Source: Propionibacteriaceae bacterium (GTDB lineage: Bacteria > Actinomycetota > Actinomycetes > Propionibacteriales > Propionibacteriaceae). Taken from it: a DNA stretch of 39,290 nucleotides. This document shows, one piece after another, positions 10,533 through 18,458 of this stretch. The position numbers and the translations under genes were made by a program. The notes beneath the pieces are model-generated. The model made no database searches. It saw only the letters and a program-made list of their open reading frames with translations, and was not told the origin of the DNA. Numbering within the stretch: the first letter of the stretch is position 1; every line of letters starts with the position of its first letter. The stretch spans positions 1 to 39,290 of the forward strand of contig JAJTCL010000008.1 of NCBI GenBank assembly GCA_021323255.1, in the 5' to 3' direction.

Positions 10533-11870
10533 CTAGGGCGCTGCCGGTGTGAAGTCCTTTCCGTCCTGTCGATGAACGACGAATTCGGCTGCCCGACGTC
10601 CGTCCAGCTCGCTGACCCGAAGCTCGACTTGAGCTCGCTCGTCCTCGCGAGGGTCGCTGGAGGCGAGCTCGAGCGAAATCGCATCGCCGACGCTGGGCAG
10701 CTGGCCGAGCCGGGCCATGAAGAAGCCGGCCAAAGTGTCGTAGGGACCTTCCGGCAACACCAGACCAGTCTTCTCAGCGAAGTCGTCCAGCGTGGTCAGG
10801 CCATCGATCACCAGGTCACCCGGTACGCCAATCCGCTCCTCGCCGACGACGTCATATTCATCGGTGATGTCGCCGACGAGCTCCTCGACCAGGTCCTCCA
10901 TCGTCACGATGCCCGCCGTGCCGCCGTACTCGTCCAACACGATCGCCAGGTGCGAGGCGCTTCGTCGCATGTCGCTCAATGCTCGGAGCACCCGCACGGT
11001 GTCCGGCATCGAAAGCACCGGGCGTGCCAGCTCGGCCACCGGCGTGGTACGCGAGCTGACATCAGGGTCGAGCAGGTCGCGCACATGAACGAAGCCGACG
11101 ACGTCGTCCGCGGAGTCGCCGATCACCGGATACCGTGAGTGCGGCGCCTTGCTCAGCTCACGCACCGCGCGGTGCGCTGGCATGTCACCGGGAAGGAAGT
11201 CGACCTCAGTCCGGGGCACCATCACCTCGCGGAGCCCCCGCTCACCTGCGGCGAAGACATCGTCCACGATCCGCCGCTCCTCGTCGCCGAGCGTGGTCGA
11301 GCCGCTCACCATGGTGCGGATCTCCTCATTGGTCACCGCCTCACGGGAAACCCTCGGGTCGCCACCCAAAATTCGCACCAGGACATTGGTCGAGACCCCC
11401 AGCAGCCAGATCAGCGGACGTGCTGCGCGGGCGGTGAAATCCACCAGCGGCGCCACCGTAAGAGCGACCCCTTCTGCGCGCTGCAACGCCAGCCGCTTCG
11501 CGGTCAGCTCGCCAACTACGATCGAGACGTAGGAGATCACGATCGTGATCAAAACCAGCGAGACCGTGTCTGCGACGCCTGGGCTGAGGCCTAGTCGCTC
11601 CAACAGGGGCGCCAGATCTCCCGACAACCGGTCGGCGCCGAAGGCGGCGGCGAGGAAGCCCGACAGCGTGACACCGACCTGGACCGCAGAAAGAAAGAGG
11701 TTCGGATTGGCGGTCAGCTTCGCAACCAGCTGCCCACGCTTGCCGCGGTTGGCAAGCTGGCTCACCTGACTCTCACGGAGTGAGACGAGCGCGAACTCAG
11801 CGGCGACGAAGACGCCCCCGATGATCACCAGCAGCAAGATCAGCAGGATATTGAGAACGGCGCTAGTCAT
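10533..11870 (-). CDS. CNNM/CorC (HlyC/CorC) family membrane protein with CBS domains
   Basis: 445 aa. The N-terminal DUF21/CNNM membrane domain (about residues 1-190) begins with LNILLILLLVIIGGVFVAAE. Two CBS domains (about 205-330) follow, including VMVPRTEVDFL and DEYGGTAGIVTMEDLVEELV. The C-terminal CorC_HlyC domain is at about 345-430. The family is linked to Mg2+ (and possibly Co2+) efflux; older 'hemolysin' names are misleading. Actinobacterial genomes often carry a tandem pair of such genes; only one is present here. It probably starts its own transcript, because the upstream gene is divergent. Confidence 0.92.
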   Translation of the reverse strand: MTSAVLNILLILLLVIIGGVFVAAEFALVSLRESQVSQLANRGKRGQLVAKLTANPNLFLSAVQVGVTLSGFLAAAFGADRLSGDLAPLLERLGLSPGVADTVSLVLITIVISYVSIVVGELTAKRLALQRAEGVALTVAPLVDFTARAARPLIWLLGVSTNVLVRILGGDPRVSREAVTNEEIRTMVSGSTTLGDEERRIVDDVFAAGERGLREVMVPRTEVDFLPGDMPAHRAVRELSKAPHSRYPVIGDSADDVVGFVHVRDLLDPDVSSRTTPVAELARPVLSMPDTVRVLRALSDMRRSASHLAIVLDEYGGTAGIVTMEDLVEELVGDITDEYDVVGEERIGVPGDLVIDGLTTLDDFAEKTGLVLPEGPYDTLAGFFMARLGQLPSVGDAISLELASSDPREDERAQVELRVSELDGRRAAEFVVHRQDGKDFTPAAP

Positions 11871-12178
11871 CGTTGCATGGGCTCAAGGATCTGTCACAGT
11901 CGGCGTCGCCGCTCACCTCAGCAAGCCTAGTGAACGAGTCTCGTCTAGGCATGGTCGGTGCCGAGAACCCCGTGATCGCGCCCACCGCCGTGGCGAGGAG
12001 GAGGGAGGGGACATGCTTCTCTTCCCCGCGCGACGTCGAAAACGCGCGAGCGCAGCCAGCACCAGCCCCAGCGGCGAGCTGTGGGACGAAGGAAGAGGCA
12101 TCCAGAGCGCGATCACCGCGAGCGCAGCGAGCAATCAGATGTTGGCACATTGTCGCGTCGCTGGGTTGGATGAAGCAC
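11871..12178. other. 308-bp divergent intergenic region with a repeat element
   Basis: Lies between the CNNM gene (minus) and the double-GNAT gene (plus). The first 170 bp must hold the CNNM promoter. A purine-rich GAGGAGGAGGGAGGGG stretch at about 11997-12010 resembles a ribosome site before ATG 12013, but the reading frame from there runs through the repeat at 12044-12137 and has no recognisable protein. No RNA gene seen. Confidence 0.6.
12044..12137. repeat. Dispersed composite repeat, copy A
   Basis: The left part (12044-12083) and right part (12116-12137, CCGCGAGCGCAGCGAGCAA then TCA) match the two ends of a second element at 19481-19617. Shared words are GCGCGAGCGCAGC, CCCAGCGGCGAGCTGTG and AGCGAGCAATCA. 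The spacer between the ends differs in length and sequence between copies. Probably a small non-autonomous repeat family sitting in intergenic DNA. Confidence 0.7.
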
Positions 12179-13324
12179 ATGGCCGATGCGAATCCACCGG
12201 CGCTGCTCACGGCCCGGACGTTCCCCGCCGGAGTGCCGACTCTGATTGATGCAGCGGCCGGCGTCAAGCTCCGGGCGGCTGGCAGCGGCGACCTTGCGGG
12301 AATGGTGGAGCAATGCCGCGATCCCGAGACGATCCGCTGGACAAGCGTCCCTACCCCGGATGATGGCTACCAGCTCCGAGACGCCGCGGAATTTCTGGCA
12401 CAGATTGCCGCCGATTGGACGAGTGGTGAACGGCTCGCCTGGACTATCGAGGCTCATCGAGACTCCGCGCGGGGCTTCTGTGGCAGCATCGACCTTCGGC
12501 TGGAGGGCGACGGGATTGCCGAGGTCGGCTTTGGCTTGCATCCGCAGGCACGCGGCCGCGGCATGATGACTGCGGCATTGCGGTTGGTCTGCGATTACGG
12601 GTTCGAGGTTGCCGGGCTCCAGATCATTCGCTGGCGCGCGGTGGTCGGCAACTGGGCATCGCGGCGTGTCGCGGCGAATGTCGGTTTCATCTTCGACGGC
12701 ACCGTGCGGCGCCTGCTGGCACACAGAGGTGAGCTGCTGGACGGCTGGATCGCCACCCTGACCCGCGAAGACCCTCGGGTACCGCAACCATGGCTGCAGC
12801 CGGTTGAGCTGCAAGGGGCCGGGATCCGGCTGCGAGCCTTCCGTACCTCTGATGTCGACCGCATCGTCGAAGCCTGCTCTGATCCGCATACCGCGCATTG
12901 GCTGGTCTCGATGCCACGGCCGTACCAGACACACAACGCTCTCGCCTACCTGGACTCGGTTCGCGAGCTGGCCGCGCGAGGGATCGGCGTCACCTGGTGC
13001 ATGGCTGACCCCGAGGACGACCGGTGCTTGGGTTCGATCAGCCTGGACGGTCTCCATGGCTACGCGAGGCGAGGCGAGATCGGTTATTGGGCGCATCCCG
13101 ACACCCGGGGTCGCGGCGTGGTGAGCGAGGCTGTCCGGGTGGTGACGCAGCACGCCAGAAGCACCGGTCTGGTGAGGTCGCTCATCATTCGCTGTGCGCG
13201 CAGTAACACGGCGTCGCGACGGGTGGCCGAACGCGCTGGCTACACCAAAGTCGGCATTCAGCCCGCCGCGGAGCCGCTGGGCGACGGTCAGCTGGCCGAC
13301 TTGGTGCTCTATTCCTGCCCATAG
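12179..13324 (+). CDS. Tandem GNAT (RimJ/RimL-type) N-acetyltransferase
   Basis: 381 aa with two acetyltransferase domains of the Acetyltransf_3 / RimJ-RimL type, at about residues 20-190 and 200-380. Each has its acetyl-CoA pyrophosphate loop: HPQARGRGMMTAALRL in the first and HPDTRGRGVVSEAVRV in the second. Each ends in the typical N-x-AS-RRVAxxxGF/Y helix (NWASRRVAANVGFIF; NTASRRVAERAGY). Both halves look intact, so this is an internal duplication or fusion. The acceptor (protein N-terminus or small molecule) is unknown. The start is ATG 12179, with ATG 12170 nine bases upstream as the alternative; neither has a strong ribosome site. It stops 12 bp before the convergent anti-sigma gene. 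Confidence 0.87.
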   Translation: MADANPPALLTARTFPAGVPTLIDAAAGVKLRAAGSGDLAGMVEQCRDPETIRWTSVPTPDDGYQLRDAAEFLAQIAADWTSGERLAWTIEAHRDSARGFCGSIDLRLEGDGIAEVGFGLHPQARGRGMMTAALRLVCDYGFEVAGLQIIRWRAVVGNWASRRVAANVGFIFDGTVRRLLAHRGELLDGWIATLTREDPRVPQPWLQPVELQGAGIRLRAFRTSDVDRIVEACSDPHTAHWLVSMPRPYQTHNALAYLDSVRELAARGIGVTWCMADPEDDRCLGSISLDGLHGYARRGEIGYWAHPDTRGRGVVSEAVRVVTQHARSTGLVRSLIIRCARSNTASRRVAERAGYTKVGIQPAAEPLGDGQLADLVLYSCP

Positions 13325-13336
13325 AGCTCTAGTCGT

Positions 13337-14043
13337 CTATCCCGGAAGGGTCCCGCGGACCTGACTGTTCTGTGAGTGCAAGACGTTGCCGTCGTACGGC
13401 TCGATTGAGACGTCGACGATGTTAAAGCGCTCCAGGGAGCTGCCCAGCCGCGCCGGAAGCGGATAGGTTCCGGTACCTGCGGCCGAGAGCACGCCGAGGG
13501 AGTACATCCGCTTGCCGTCGGCGTTGATCAGCCACACCTCGCGGAACTCCTGCTGCGGCGGTGCACCCTCCACTCTGACCCGCAACTCGGTGGTCTCACG
13601 CTCTCGGATCAGCTCGGCAGTTCCTTCGCCTGAATGACCCGGTAGGGCGACGAGCGGGGTGCTGGAGAGAACCTGTGCATCATCTGTCTGCATGAAGTTG
13701 GCTATTGCTGTTGCCCCAATGCCGACGATCACACCGATTGCCGCCGCCAGGACGACCAAGACTCGGGATCTACGTCGCACGGGTGGTGACGGCGAATCGC
13801 TGCTGACCTCGTGGGTCGGAAGCATCGGTTCAGCCAGAGGAGCCGGACTGGAGCCCACGGTTTGCTGACCCGCGCCCGATTCGGAGCGCGACAATTCGTC
13901 CCGGATGCCGCGCCAGACTGCGTCCAGGGGCATCTGGCTAGCGCCGGGTCAGGCTCTTGCTGGCTGAGCTCGACAAGTCGGCTGAGCTCGGCGCGACATT
14001 GAGGACAGCCTGCCACGTGCTCGAGTGTGGCGATGCTCGTCAC
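13337..14043 (-). pseudogene. Anti-sigma factor (RskA-type), frame-disrupted
   Basis: The C-terminal part (13337-13933) encodes a membrane helix, VLVVLAAAIGVIVGIGATAI, and an extracytoplasmic anti-sigma-K (RskA) domain with FREVWLINADGKRMYSLGVL. The zinc-binding N-terminus, with H-x3-C-x2-C in LEHVAGCPQCRAEL, is encoded immediately upstream (about 13935-14043) in a different frame. The frames meet near 13930-13940, where ALA (CTAGCC) should run into MPLDAVWRGIRDEL. One missing base, or two extra, would rejoin them. The helix preceding the HxxxC motif is also poor, so the true 5' end is uncertain. Either a pseudogene or an assembly error; ATG 13933 could still make an anti-sigma domain lacking the zinc module. 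No sigma-factor gene lies nearby. Confidence 0.65.
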
Positions 14044-14124
14044 TGGGCAACTGCGGAGGCGAATAGTCGGGTGGGTTGACGCAAACGGGGCGACACTCGG
14101 GGCAAGTCGTGCGAAGATCTGCTG

Positions 14125-15441
14125 GTGACATTGCAGGTGAGCGTCATCGGCACGAACTATCTGGGTGCTACCCACGCTGCAGGCCTAGCGGAATTCGGCC
14201 ATCAGGTCATCGGGGTTGACATCGATGTTGATCGCGTCAAGACGCTGAATGCTGGCCAGTCGCACATTTTCGAAGTTGGACTGGAGCCGCTGCTCGAGAG
14301 GCACACGGCGTCCGGACGACTGCGCTTCACCACCGACTACGCCGAGATTGCGGACTGGGCCGACGTACATTTCCTGGCCCTGGGGACCCCATCGGGCCCT
14401 GGCGGCGCCGCTGACCTGAGTCAGTTGTATGCGGCTGTTGACACGCTGGCACCGTTACTGACCAAGCCGACTCTGGTGGTCGGGAAGTCCACGGTGCCAG
14501 TTGGTACGGCGATGGCACTCGAGGAGCGACTGCGCAGCTCCTCGCCAGCGGGAAACGCCATCGAGGTGGCCTGGAATCCAGAATTTCTGCGTGAGGCCTA
14601 CGCCGTTGAAGGCACGCTGCGTCCTGACCGGCTCGTCTTCGGGACGCACTCCCGGCACGCTTTGGAGCTGCTGGAGGAAATCTATGCGATTCCCATCACT
14701 GACCGCGTTCCGGTTATTCGATGCGATATCGCGACCAGCGAGTTGATCAAGGCCGCTGCAAACGCGTTCCTGGCGACAAAGATCAGCTTTATCAACGCGA
14801 TGGCGCAGATGTGCCAGGCGGCAGGCGGCGATGTTGTCTTGCTGGCAGACGCCATCGGATATGACGAGCGAATCGGGCGGGAGTTCCTCAACGCCGGGTT
14901 GGGTTTCGGCGGCGGCTGCCTGCCGAAGGACATTGCGGCCCTGGCGGTACAAGCCGAGCAGCTTGGCGTCGATGTGCTGAGCGACTTCATTCGCTCAGTG
15001 GAGGCGATCAACGCCGGCCAGCGGACCGAACTCGCAGAGCTGGCAATCGATCAGGCTGGTGGCAGCGTGGCCGGCAAGCGCATTGCCGTCCTCGGGGCGG
15101 CGTTCAAGCCTGGTACCGATGACACCCGGAACTCCCCCGCGCTGACCGTGGCAGATCAGTTACACGCGGCAGGCGCAGACGTACGCATCTATGACCCGCA
15201 GGCGAGACTCGCTCCGCGCGAGGGCTTCACTCAGGTGGCCAGCGTCGAGCAGGCGCTGCTGGGCGCGGAGGTAGTGCTGCACCTGACCGAGTGGCCCGAG
15301 TTCCGTCAGCTCGACCCAGAACGGCTTGGTGATCTGGTCCGATCCAGGGTGATCATCGACGGCCGGCTCAAGCTTCATGCCCCCACGTGGCGCAATGCCG
15401 GCTGGAAACTCGTCCAGATCGGGCGCGCCAACAGCCTCTGA
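14125..15441 (+). CDS. UDP-glucose 6-dehydrogenase
   Basis: NAD-dependent oxidation of UDP-glucose to UDP-glucuronate, a precursor for surface polysaccharides. 438 aa, the usual length. The N-terminal Rossmann domain begins VSVIGTNYLGATHAAGLAEF and shows GKSTVPVGT; the central domain has WNPEFLREAYAV. The catalytic cysteine lies in GLGFGGGCLPKD. The C-terminal UDP-binding domain contains LGAAFKPGTDDTRNSPAL. The start is GTG 14125. A palindromic element begins 10 bp after the stop. No polysaccharide genes accompany it, so its product pathway is not visible here. Confidence 0.93.
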   Translation: MTLQVSVIGTNYLGATHAAGLAEFGHQVIGVDIDVDRVKTLNAGQSHIFEVGLEPLLERHTASGRLRFTTDYAEIADWADVHFLALGTPSGPGGAADLSQLYAAVDTLAPLLTKPTLVVGKSTVPVGTAMALEERLRSSSPAGNAIEVAWNPEFLREAYAVEGTLRPDRLVFGTHSRHALELLEEIYAIPITDRVPVIRCDIATSELIKAAANAFLATKISFINAMAQMCQAAGGDVVLLADAIGYDERIGREFLNAGLGFGGGCLPKDIAALAVQAEQLGVDVLSDFIRSVEAINAGQRTELAELAIDQAGGSVAGKRIAVLGAAFKPGTDDTRNSPALTVADQLHAAGADVRIYDPQARLAPREGFTQVASVEQALLGAEVVLHLTEWPEFRQLDPERLGDLVRSRVIIDGRLKLHAPTWRNAGWKLVQIGRANSL

Positions 15442-15450
15442 CGCCGACTT

Positions 15451-15516
15451 CCTAAGCCGACTTGTCAGAATCTCAGCACCATATGTGGTGCTGAGATTCT
15501 GACAAGTCGGCTTAGG
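15451..15516. repeat. Long perfect palindrome, copy 1 (31-bp arms, 4-nt loop)
   Basis: The left arm 15451-15481 and right arm 15486-15516 are exact reverse complements around TATG. The arms contain CGACTTGTCAGAATCTCAGC, shared with the palindrome at 16475-16526. It lies 10 bp after the ugd stop, and its right arm contains the probable ancestral stop codon of the DUF559 gene (15512-15514). There is no T-tract on either side, so it is not a classical intrinsic terminator, though it could stop transcription from both convergent genes. Confidence 0.95.
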
Positions 15517-16469
15517 CGACGGGTGGTACCCCCATTGCTCTGAGGTCAGCGACGATCACACGCGGCTCTAGGCGCACCTCGAGAGCGGTAGCTCGCATTA
15601 CCCTGAGCTACGTCCATATGATGCGCGCCATCAATCTCAAGAACCACGATCTCACCTGAGGGAAGATCCCATTCGCAGTCCAGATAGCGCCATGCACCCC
15701 GCTGATCCCGGCGACGACTCTGGCGCTGGGGAGGGACCAGACGGTATCTACGACAGATGGCGGCGATATCCAGCTCACCGAGTGAGTGGGCACCACGTGA
15801 AATGTCGGCCAGTGCGACACGGAGGTAGGCCTTGTGACGTACGCGTCCGACGTAACTCAGAGCGTGGTCAAGCTCGGCTGGCGTACACAGCCTCTGCTGG
15901 ACCGCAGCGGCGAGCATCAGGCACGCAAAGCGCGGCCACGGCTGCCAAGCTGCCGCGTCAATGACAGAGCGGGAATCTTCGGTCCGTCTGAGACCGCGAT
16001 CCCGCGTCCAACGTGCCTCGCCGAGCCGCCGCGATTCATGGACAACGACCCCTGGAAATTGGGTAACTTTCGCACCGCGCGGGACGAGCAAGTGTATCTG
16101 CTTGGCCTCCGTTGCGAAGGTTCTGAAACCGGCTAGTTCCAGAGACGTATGACTGCACAGCGCCGCGATCGGGCTCGCATCCAGGATTGCAATCCACATC
16201 AGCTGTCGACGGCTAGGTTGAGCATTCTGCAGCAGAAGCACCTTGTCGCCGCACGCTGTCCATCGCTCAGCATCGAGCTGATTGCGAATGTAAGAACGGT
16301 GGAGGCCCATAGCCCGACACTGGTCTCGATGGATGACGCCGTTTTGGGAACGAGCCGTACGGCTGAGCTCAGGAAATCCATCTGTTGCTGCGTACACGGC
16401 GCCGATTGTCGACGCGCGGTGACCGCGGAAGGAACCAGCTGCAAGAGATCTGTGGATAACTCGACCCAC
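15512..16469 (-). pseudogene. DUF559 / AbiEi-like antitoxin-domain protein with C-terminal deletion
   Basis: Begins with a winged-helix AbiEi-type N-terminal domain (ARSQNGVIHRDQCRAMG) and continues into a DUF559 (Vsr-like, PD-(D/E)XK fold) domain showing YLDCEWDLPSGEIVVLEIDG and AHHMD. After MDVAQ the frame fails: the present frame ends at 15546 with unrelated residues. The shifted frame reads RATALEVRLEPRVIVADLRA and MGVPPVA, stopping at TAA 15512-15514, a normal DUF559 C-terminus. About 15-20 residues, including the usual D-R-R to GWRVLR helix and strand, are missing at the junction near 15596-15603. The start is GTG 16469 or GTG 16397. The unit is bounded by matching palindromes. Nuclease activity is unlikely in this copy. 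Confidence 0.75.
16451..16459 (-). promoter_or_regulatory. Solitary perfect DnaA-box match
   Basis: TTATCCACA on the minus strand, at the extreme 5' end of the DUF559 gene and 16 bp from the palindrome at 16475. A single box without dnaA, dnaN or an AT-rich element is not an origin. It may be chance or a conserved part of the cassette end. Confidence 0.3.
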
Positions 16470-16474
16470 ATTTT

Positions 16475-16526
16475 CGAGTTGTCAGAATCTCAGCACCAAA
16501 TTTGGTGCTGAGATTCTGACAAGTCG
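16475..16526. repeat. Long palindrome, copy 2 (26-bp arms, no loop)
   Basis: The arms 16475-16500 and 16501-16526 are reverse complements with one mismatch (CGAG against CGAC) and meet at AAATTT. The shared core with copy 1 is CGACTTGTCAGAATCTCAGC plus ACCA, while the central four bases differ (AATT here, TATG there). It sits 3 bp after the icd stop and 5 bp upstream of the DUF559 reading frame. Confidence 0.95.
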
Positions 16527-16529
16527 GTG

Positions 16530-17747
16530 TTAGGAGAGGCGGGTGGAAAGGTTGCTGTCCAGCGTGGCAAGAAACTCCTCGGTGGTCTGCCATGGCTGGT
16601 CGGGACCAACGAGCATGGCGAGATCTTTGGTCATGGCGCCGGCCTCCACCGATTTCACGACCACGTCTTCCAACGACTGAGCGAAGGCAATGACATCGGG
16701 TGTGCTGTCGAGCTTGCCCCGGTGCTTGAGGCCGCCGGTCCAGGCGTAGATCGAAGCGATCGGGTTGGTCGAGGTTGGCTTGCCCTGCTGATACTGCCGG
16801 TAGTGCCGGGTCACCGTGCCGTGGGCAGCCTCGGCCTCGACCGTCTTGCCATCCGGCGTCATCAGAACGCTCGTCATCAGTCCCAGCGAGCCAAAGCCCT
16901 GGGCGACGGTGTCGGACTGCACGTCGCCGTCGTAGTTCTTGCAGGCCCAGACGTACCCCCCGCCCCACTTGAGCGATGCCGCGACCATGTCATCGATCAA
17001 ACGGTGTTCATACGTCAGGCCGGCAGCCTGGAAATCGGCCGCGTATTCGCTCTCGAAGACCTCAGCGAAGATGTCTTTGAAGGCACCGTCGTACGCCTTC
17101 AAGATCGTGTTCTTGGTCGACAGATAAACCGGGTAGCCGCGCTCCAGTCCGTACGCGAACGACGCTCGCGCGAAATCGGCGATCGAGGCATTGAAGTTGT
17201 ACATGCCCATCGCCACGCCGCCGTCGGCTGGGAATTTCGCGACCACGTGCTGGATCGGCTCGCCGCCGTCTTCAGGCGTGAAGGTGATGGTGAGCTGCCC
17301 GGGACCTGGCACCTTGAAGTTGGTTGCTTTGTACTGGTCACCGTGCGCATGACGGCCGATCACGATCGGCTTGGTCCAGTTGGGCACCAGTCGCGGGATG
17401 TTGGAGATGATGATCGGCTCCCGGAAGACCACGCCACCCAGGATGTTGCGAATCGTCCCGTTGGGCGAAACCCACATCTGCTTGAGGTTGAACTCCTGCA
17501 CCCGAGCCTCATCCGGCGTGATGGTGGCGCACTTGACACCGACGCCGTGCTTCTTGATCGCGTTCGCCGCATCGACGGTGACCTGATCATCGGTGGCGTC
17601 GCGGTGGGTGATGCTGAGGTCGTAATACTCCAGGTTCACATCGAGATAGGGGTGGATCAGGCGGTCCTTGATGAATTGCCAGATGATCCGCGTCATCTCG
17701 TCGCCGTCGATCTCCACGACCGTGCCTTCGACCTTGATCTTCGCCAT
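16530..17747 (-). CDS. icd: NADP-dependent isocitrate dehydrogenase
   Basis: Oxidative decarboxylation of isocitrate to 2-oxoglutarate in the TCA cycle, producing NADPH. 405 aa, the length of the homodimeric eukaryote-like (type II) enzymes rather than the 80-kDa monomeric type. Diagnostic segments are EIDGDEMTRIIW at the N-terminus, WVSPNGTIRNILGG for isocitrate binding, and the metal-site aspartates in CKNYDGDVQSDTVAQGFGSL. The coenzyme region is EAAHGTVTRHYRQYQQG followed by STNPIASIYAWT. The start is ATG 17747. Palindrome copy 2 follows the stop. Confidence 0.97.
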   Translation of the reverse strand: MAKIKVEGTVVEIDGDEMTRIIWQFIKDRLIHPYLDVNLEYYDLSITHRDATDDQVTVDAANAIKKHGVGVKCATITPDEARVQEFNLKQMWVSPNGTIRNILGGVVFREPIIISNIPRLVPNWTKPIVIGRHAHGDQYKATNFKVPGPGQLTITFTPEDGGEPIQHVVAKFPADGGVAMGMYNFNASIADFARASFAYGLERGYPVYLSTKNTILKAYDGAFKDIFAEVFESEYAADFQAAGLTYEHRLIDDMVAASLKWGGGYVWACKNYDGDVQSDTVAQGFGSLGLMTSVLMTPDGKTVEAEAAHGTVTRHYRQYQQGKPTSTNPIASIYAWTGGLKHRGKLDSTPDVIAFAQSLEDVVVKSVEAGAMTKDLAMLVGPDQPWQTTEEFLATLDSNLSTRLS

Positions 17748-17792
17748 GCCGCCAACCTATCGAACGACCCCGTGGTGCATCGACCGGCGCCG

Positions 17793-17815
17793 TCCTGAGC
17801 CTGTCGAAGGGCTCA
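17793..17815. repeat. PEPVEG-type dispersed repeat, clean copy
   Basis: TCCTGAGCCTGTCGAAGGG followed by CTCA, in the gap between icd and the small kinase gene. It overlaps the kinase stop codon (17813-17815). It is the same family as the degenerate copies at 3004-3048. Confidence 0.75.
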
Positions 17816-18370
17816 CGTGCGATCCGGCGGCCGGTAGACCAGGTCGACCCGATCCTGTGGGCGTTGCGCCGCTTCGTACGCGTCCTCACTCGGCATCCAG
17901 TCCTTCAGCCAACGGCCAATCCGCTCCGGACCGTCCCGCTCCACGGCTCGCGCCAGCCGTTCCAGGTACGGCACCTCGACCCAGATGGTGAAGTCCCACG
18001 GAACACCGAGCCGTTCGTCGGTTGCGGATACTCCTTCGACAACGACCGGCACCCCGATCGGGACGGTGTGCCACTCCGCGCCCACATTGCGGTCGAAGTC
18101 CCAACGCTGATACCGCCCCGGTCGCCCGGCGAGCAGCGGCTTCAACACTTGGCGTACGAACCGGTCCCGCTCCCAGCCCTGAACATCTGGCCGGGCAAAG
18201 TCATCGATGTGCACTACCACCGACCCAGGCAGCGCTGCCGCAATCCGTGCCGCAAGTGTCGTCTTGCCCGTCGCACCCTTGCCGTCGACCCCGATCCAGC
18301 GGGTGCCTTGTTTGCCATCGAGAGCGGCGACGACAGCTGCGACCGGATCGACCGCAGAGTTGGGATCCAT
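17813..18370 (-). CDS. Uridine-kinase-like P-loop NTPase
   Basis: 185 aa P-loop kinase of the uridine/phosphoribulokinase-like group. Walker A is WIGVDGKGATGKTTLAARI at about residues 25-43. HIDDFARPD follows at the position where uridine kinases carry their catalytic Asp. The lid-like VPYLERLARAVERDGPER and a C-terminal arginine-rich region follow. The substrate is unassigned; a nucleoside or small metabolite is likely. ATG 18370 starts it 88 bp from the divergent mdh gene. Its stop codon lies inside a dispersed repeat, so the last residues may have been added by the repeat. Confidence 0.82.
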   Translation of the reverse strand: MDPNSAVDPVAAVVAALDGKQGTRWIGVDGKGATGKTTLAARIAAALPGSVVVHIDDFARPDVQGWERDRFVRQVLKPLLAGRPGRYQRWDFDRNVGAEWHTVPIGVPVVVEGVSATDERLGVPWDFTIWVEVPYLERLARAVERDGPERIGRWLKDWMPSEDAYEAAQRPQDRVDLVYRPPDRT

Positions 18371-18458
18371 CGCCAGACCTCACCGTGCCGGGAATGCTCG
18401 ACCTTGCTAGCGTCACCCTACGAACCCCAGCTAGCCCACATCTGTTCGAGGAGTCTCC

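Noticed and set aside
12113..13153. Open frame of 346 codons opposite the double-GNAT gene
   Set aside because: No recognisable domain; it is antisense to a gene with two clear acetyltransferase signatures.
15451..15516. Classical intrinsic terminator
   Set aside because: The stem is far longer than usual and lacks a T-tract on either strand; the same sequence recurs at 16475-16526, so it is better described as a repeated palindrome.
16451..16459. Replication origin suggested by a DnaA box
   Set aside because: One isolated box, no AT-rich region and no origin genes nearby.
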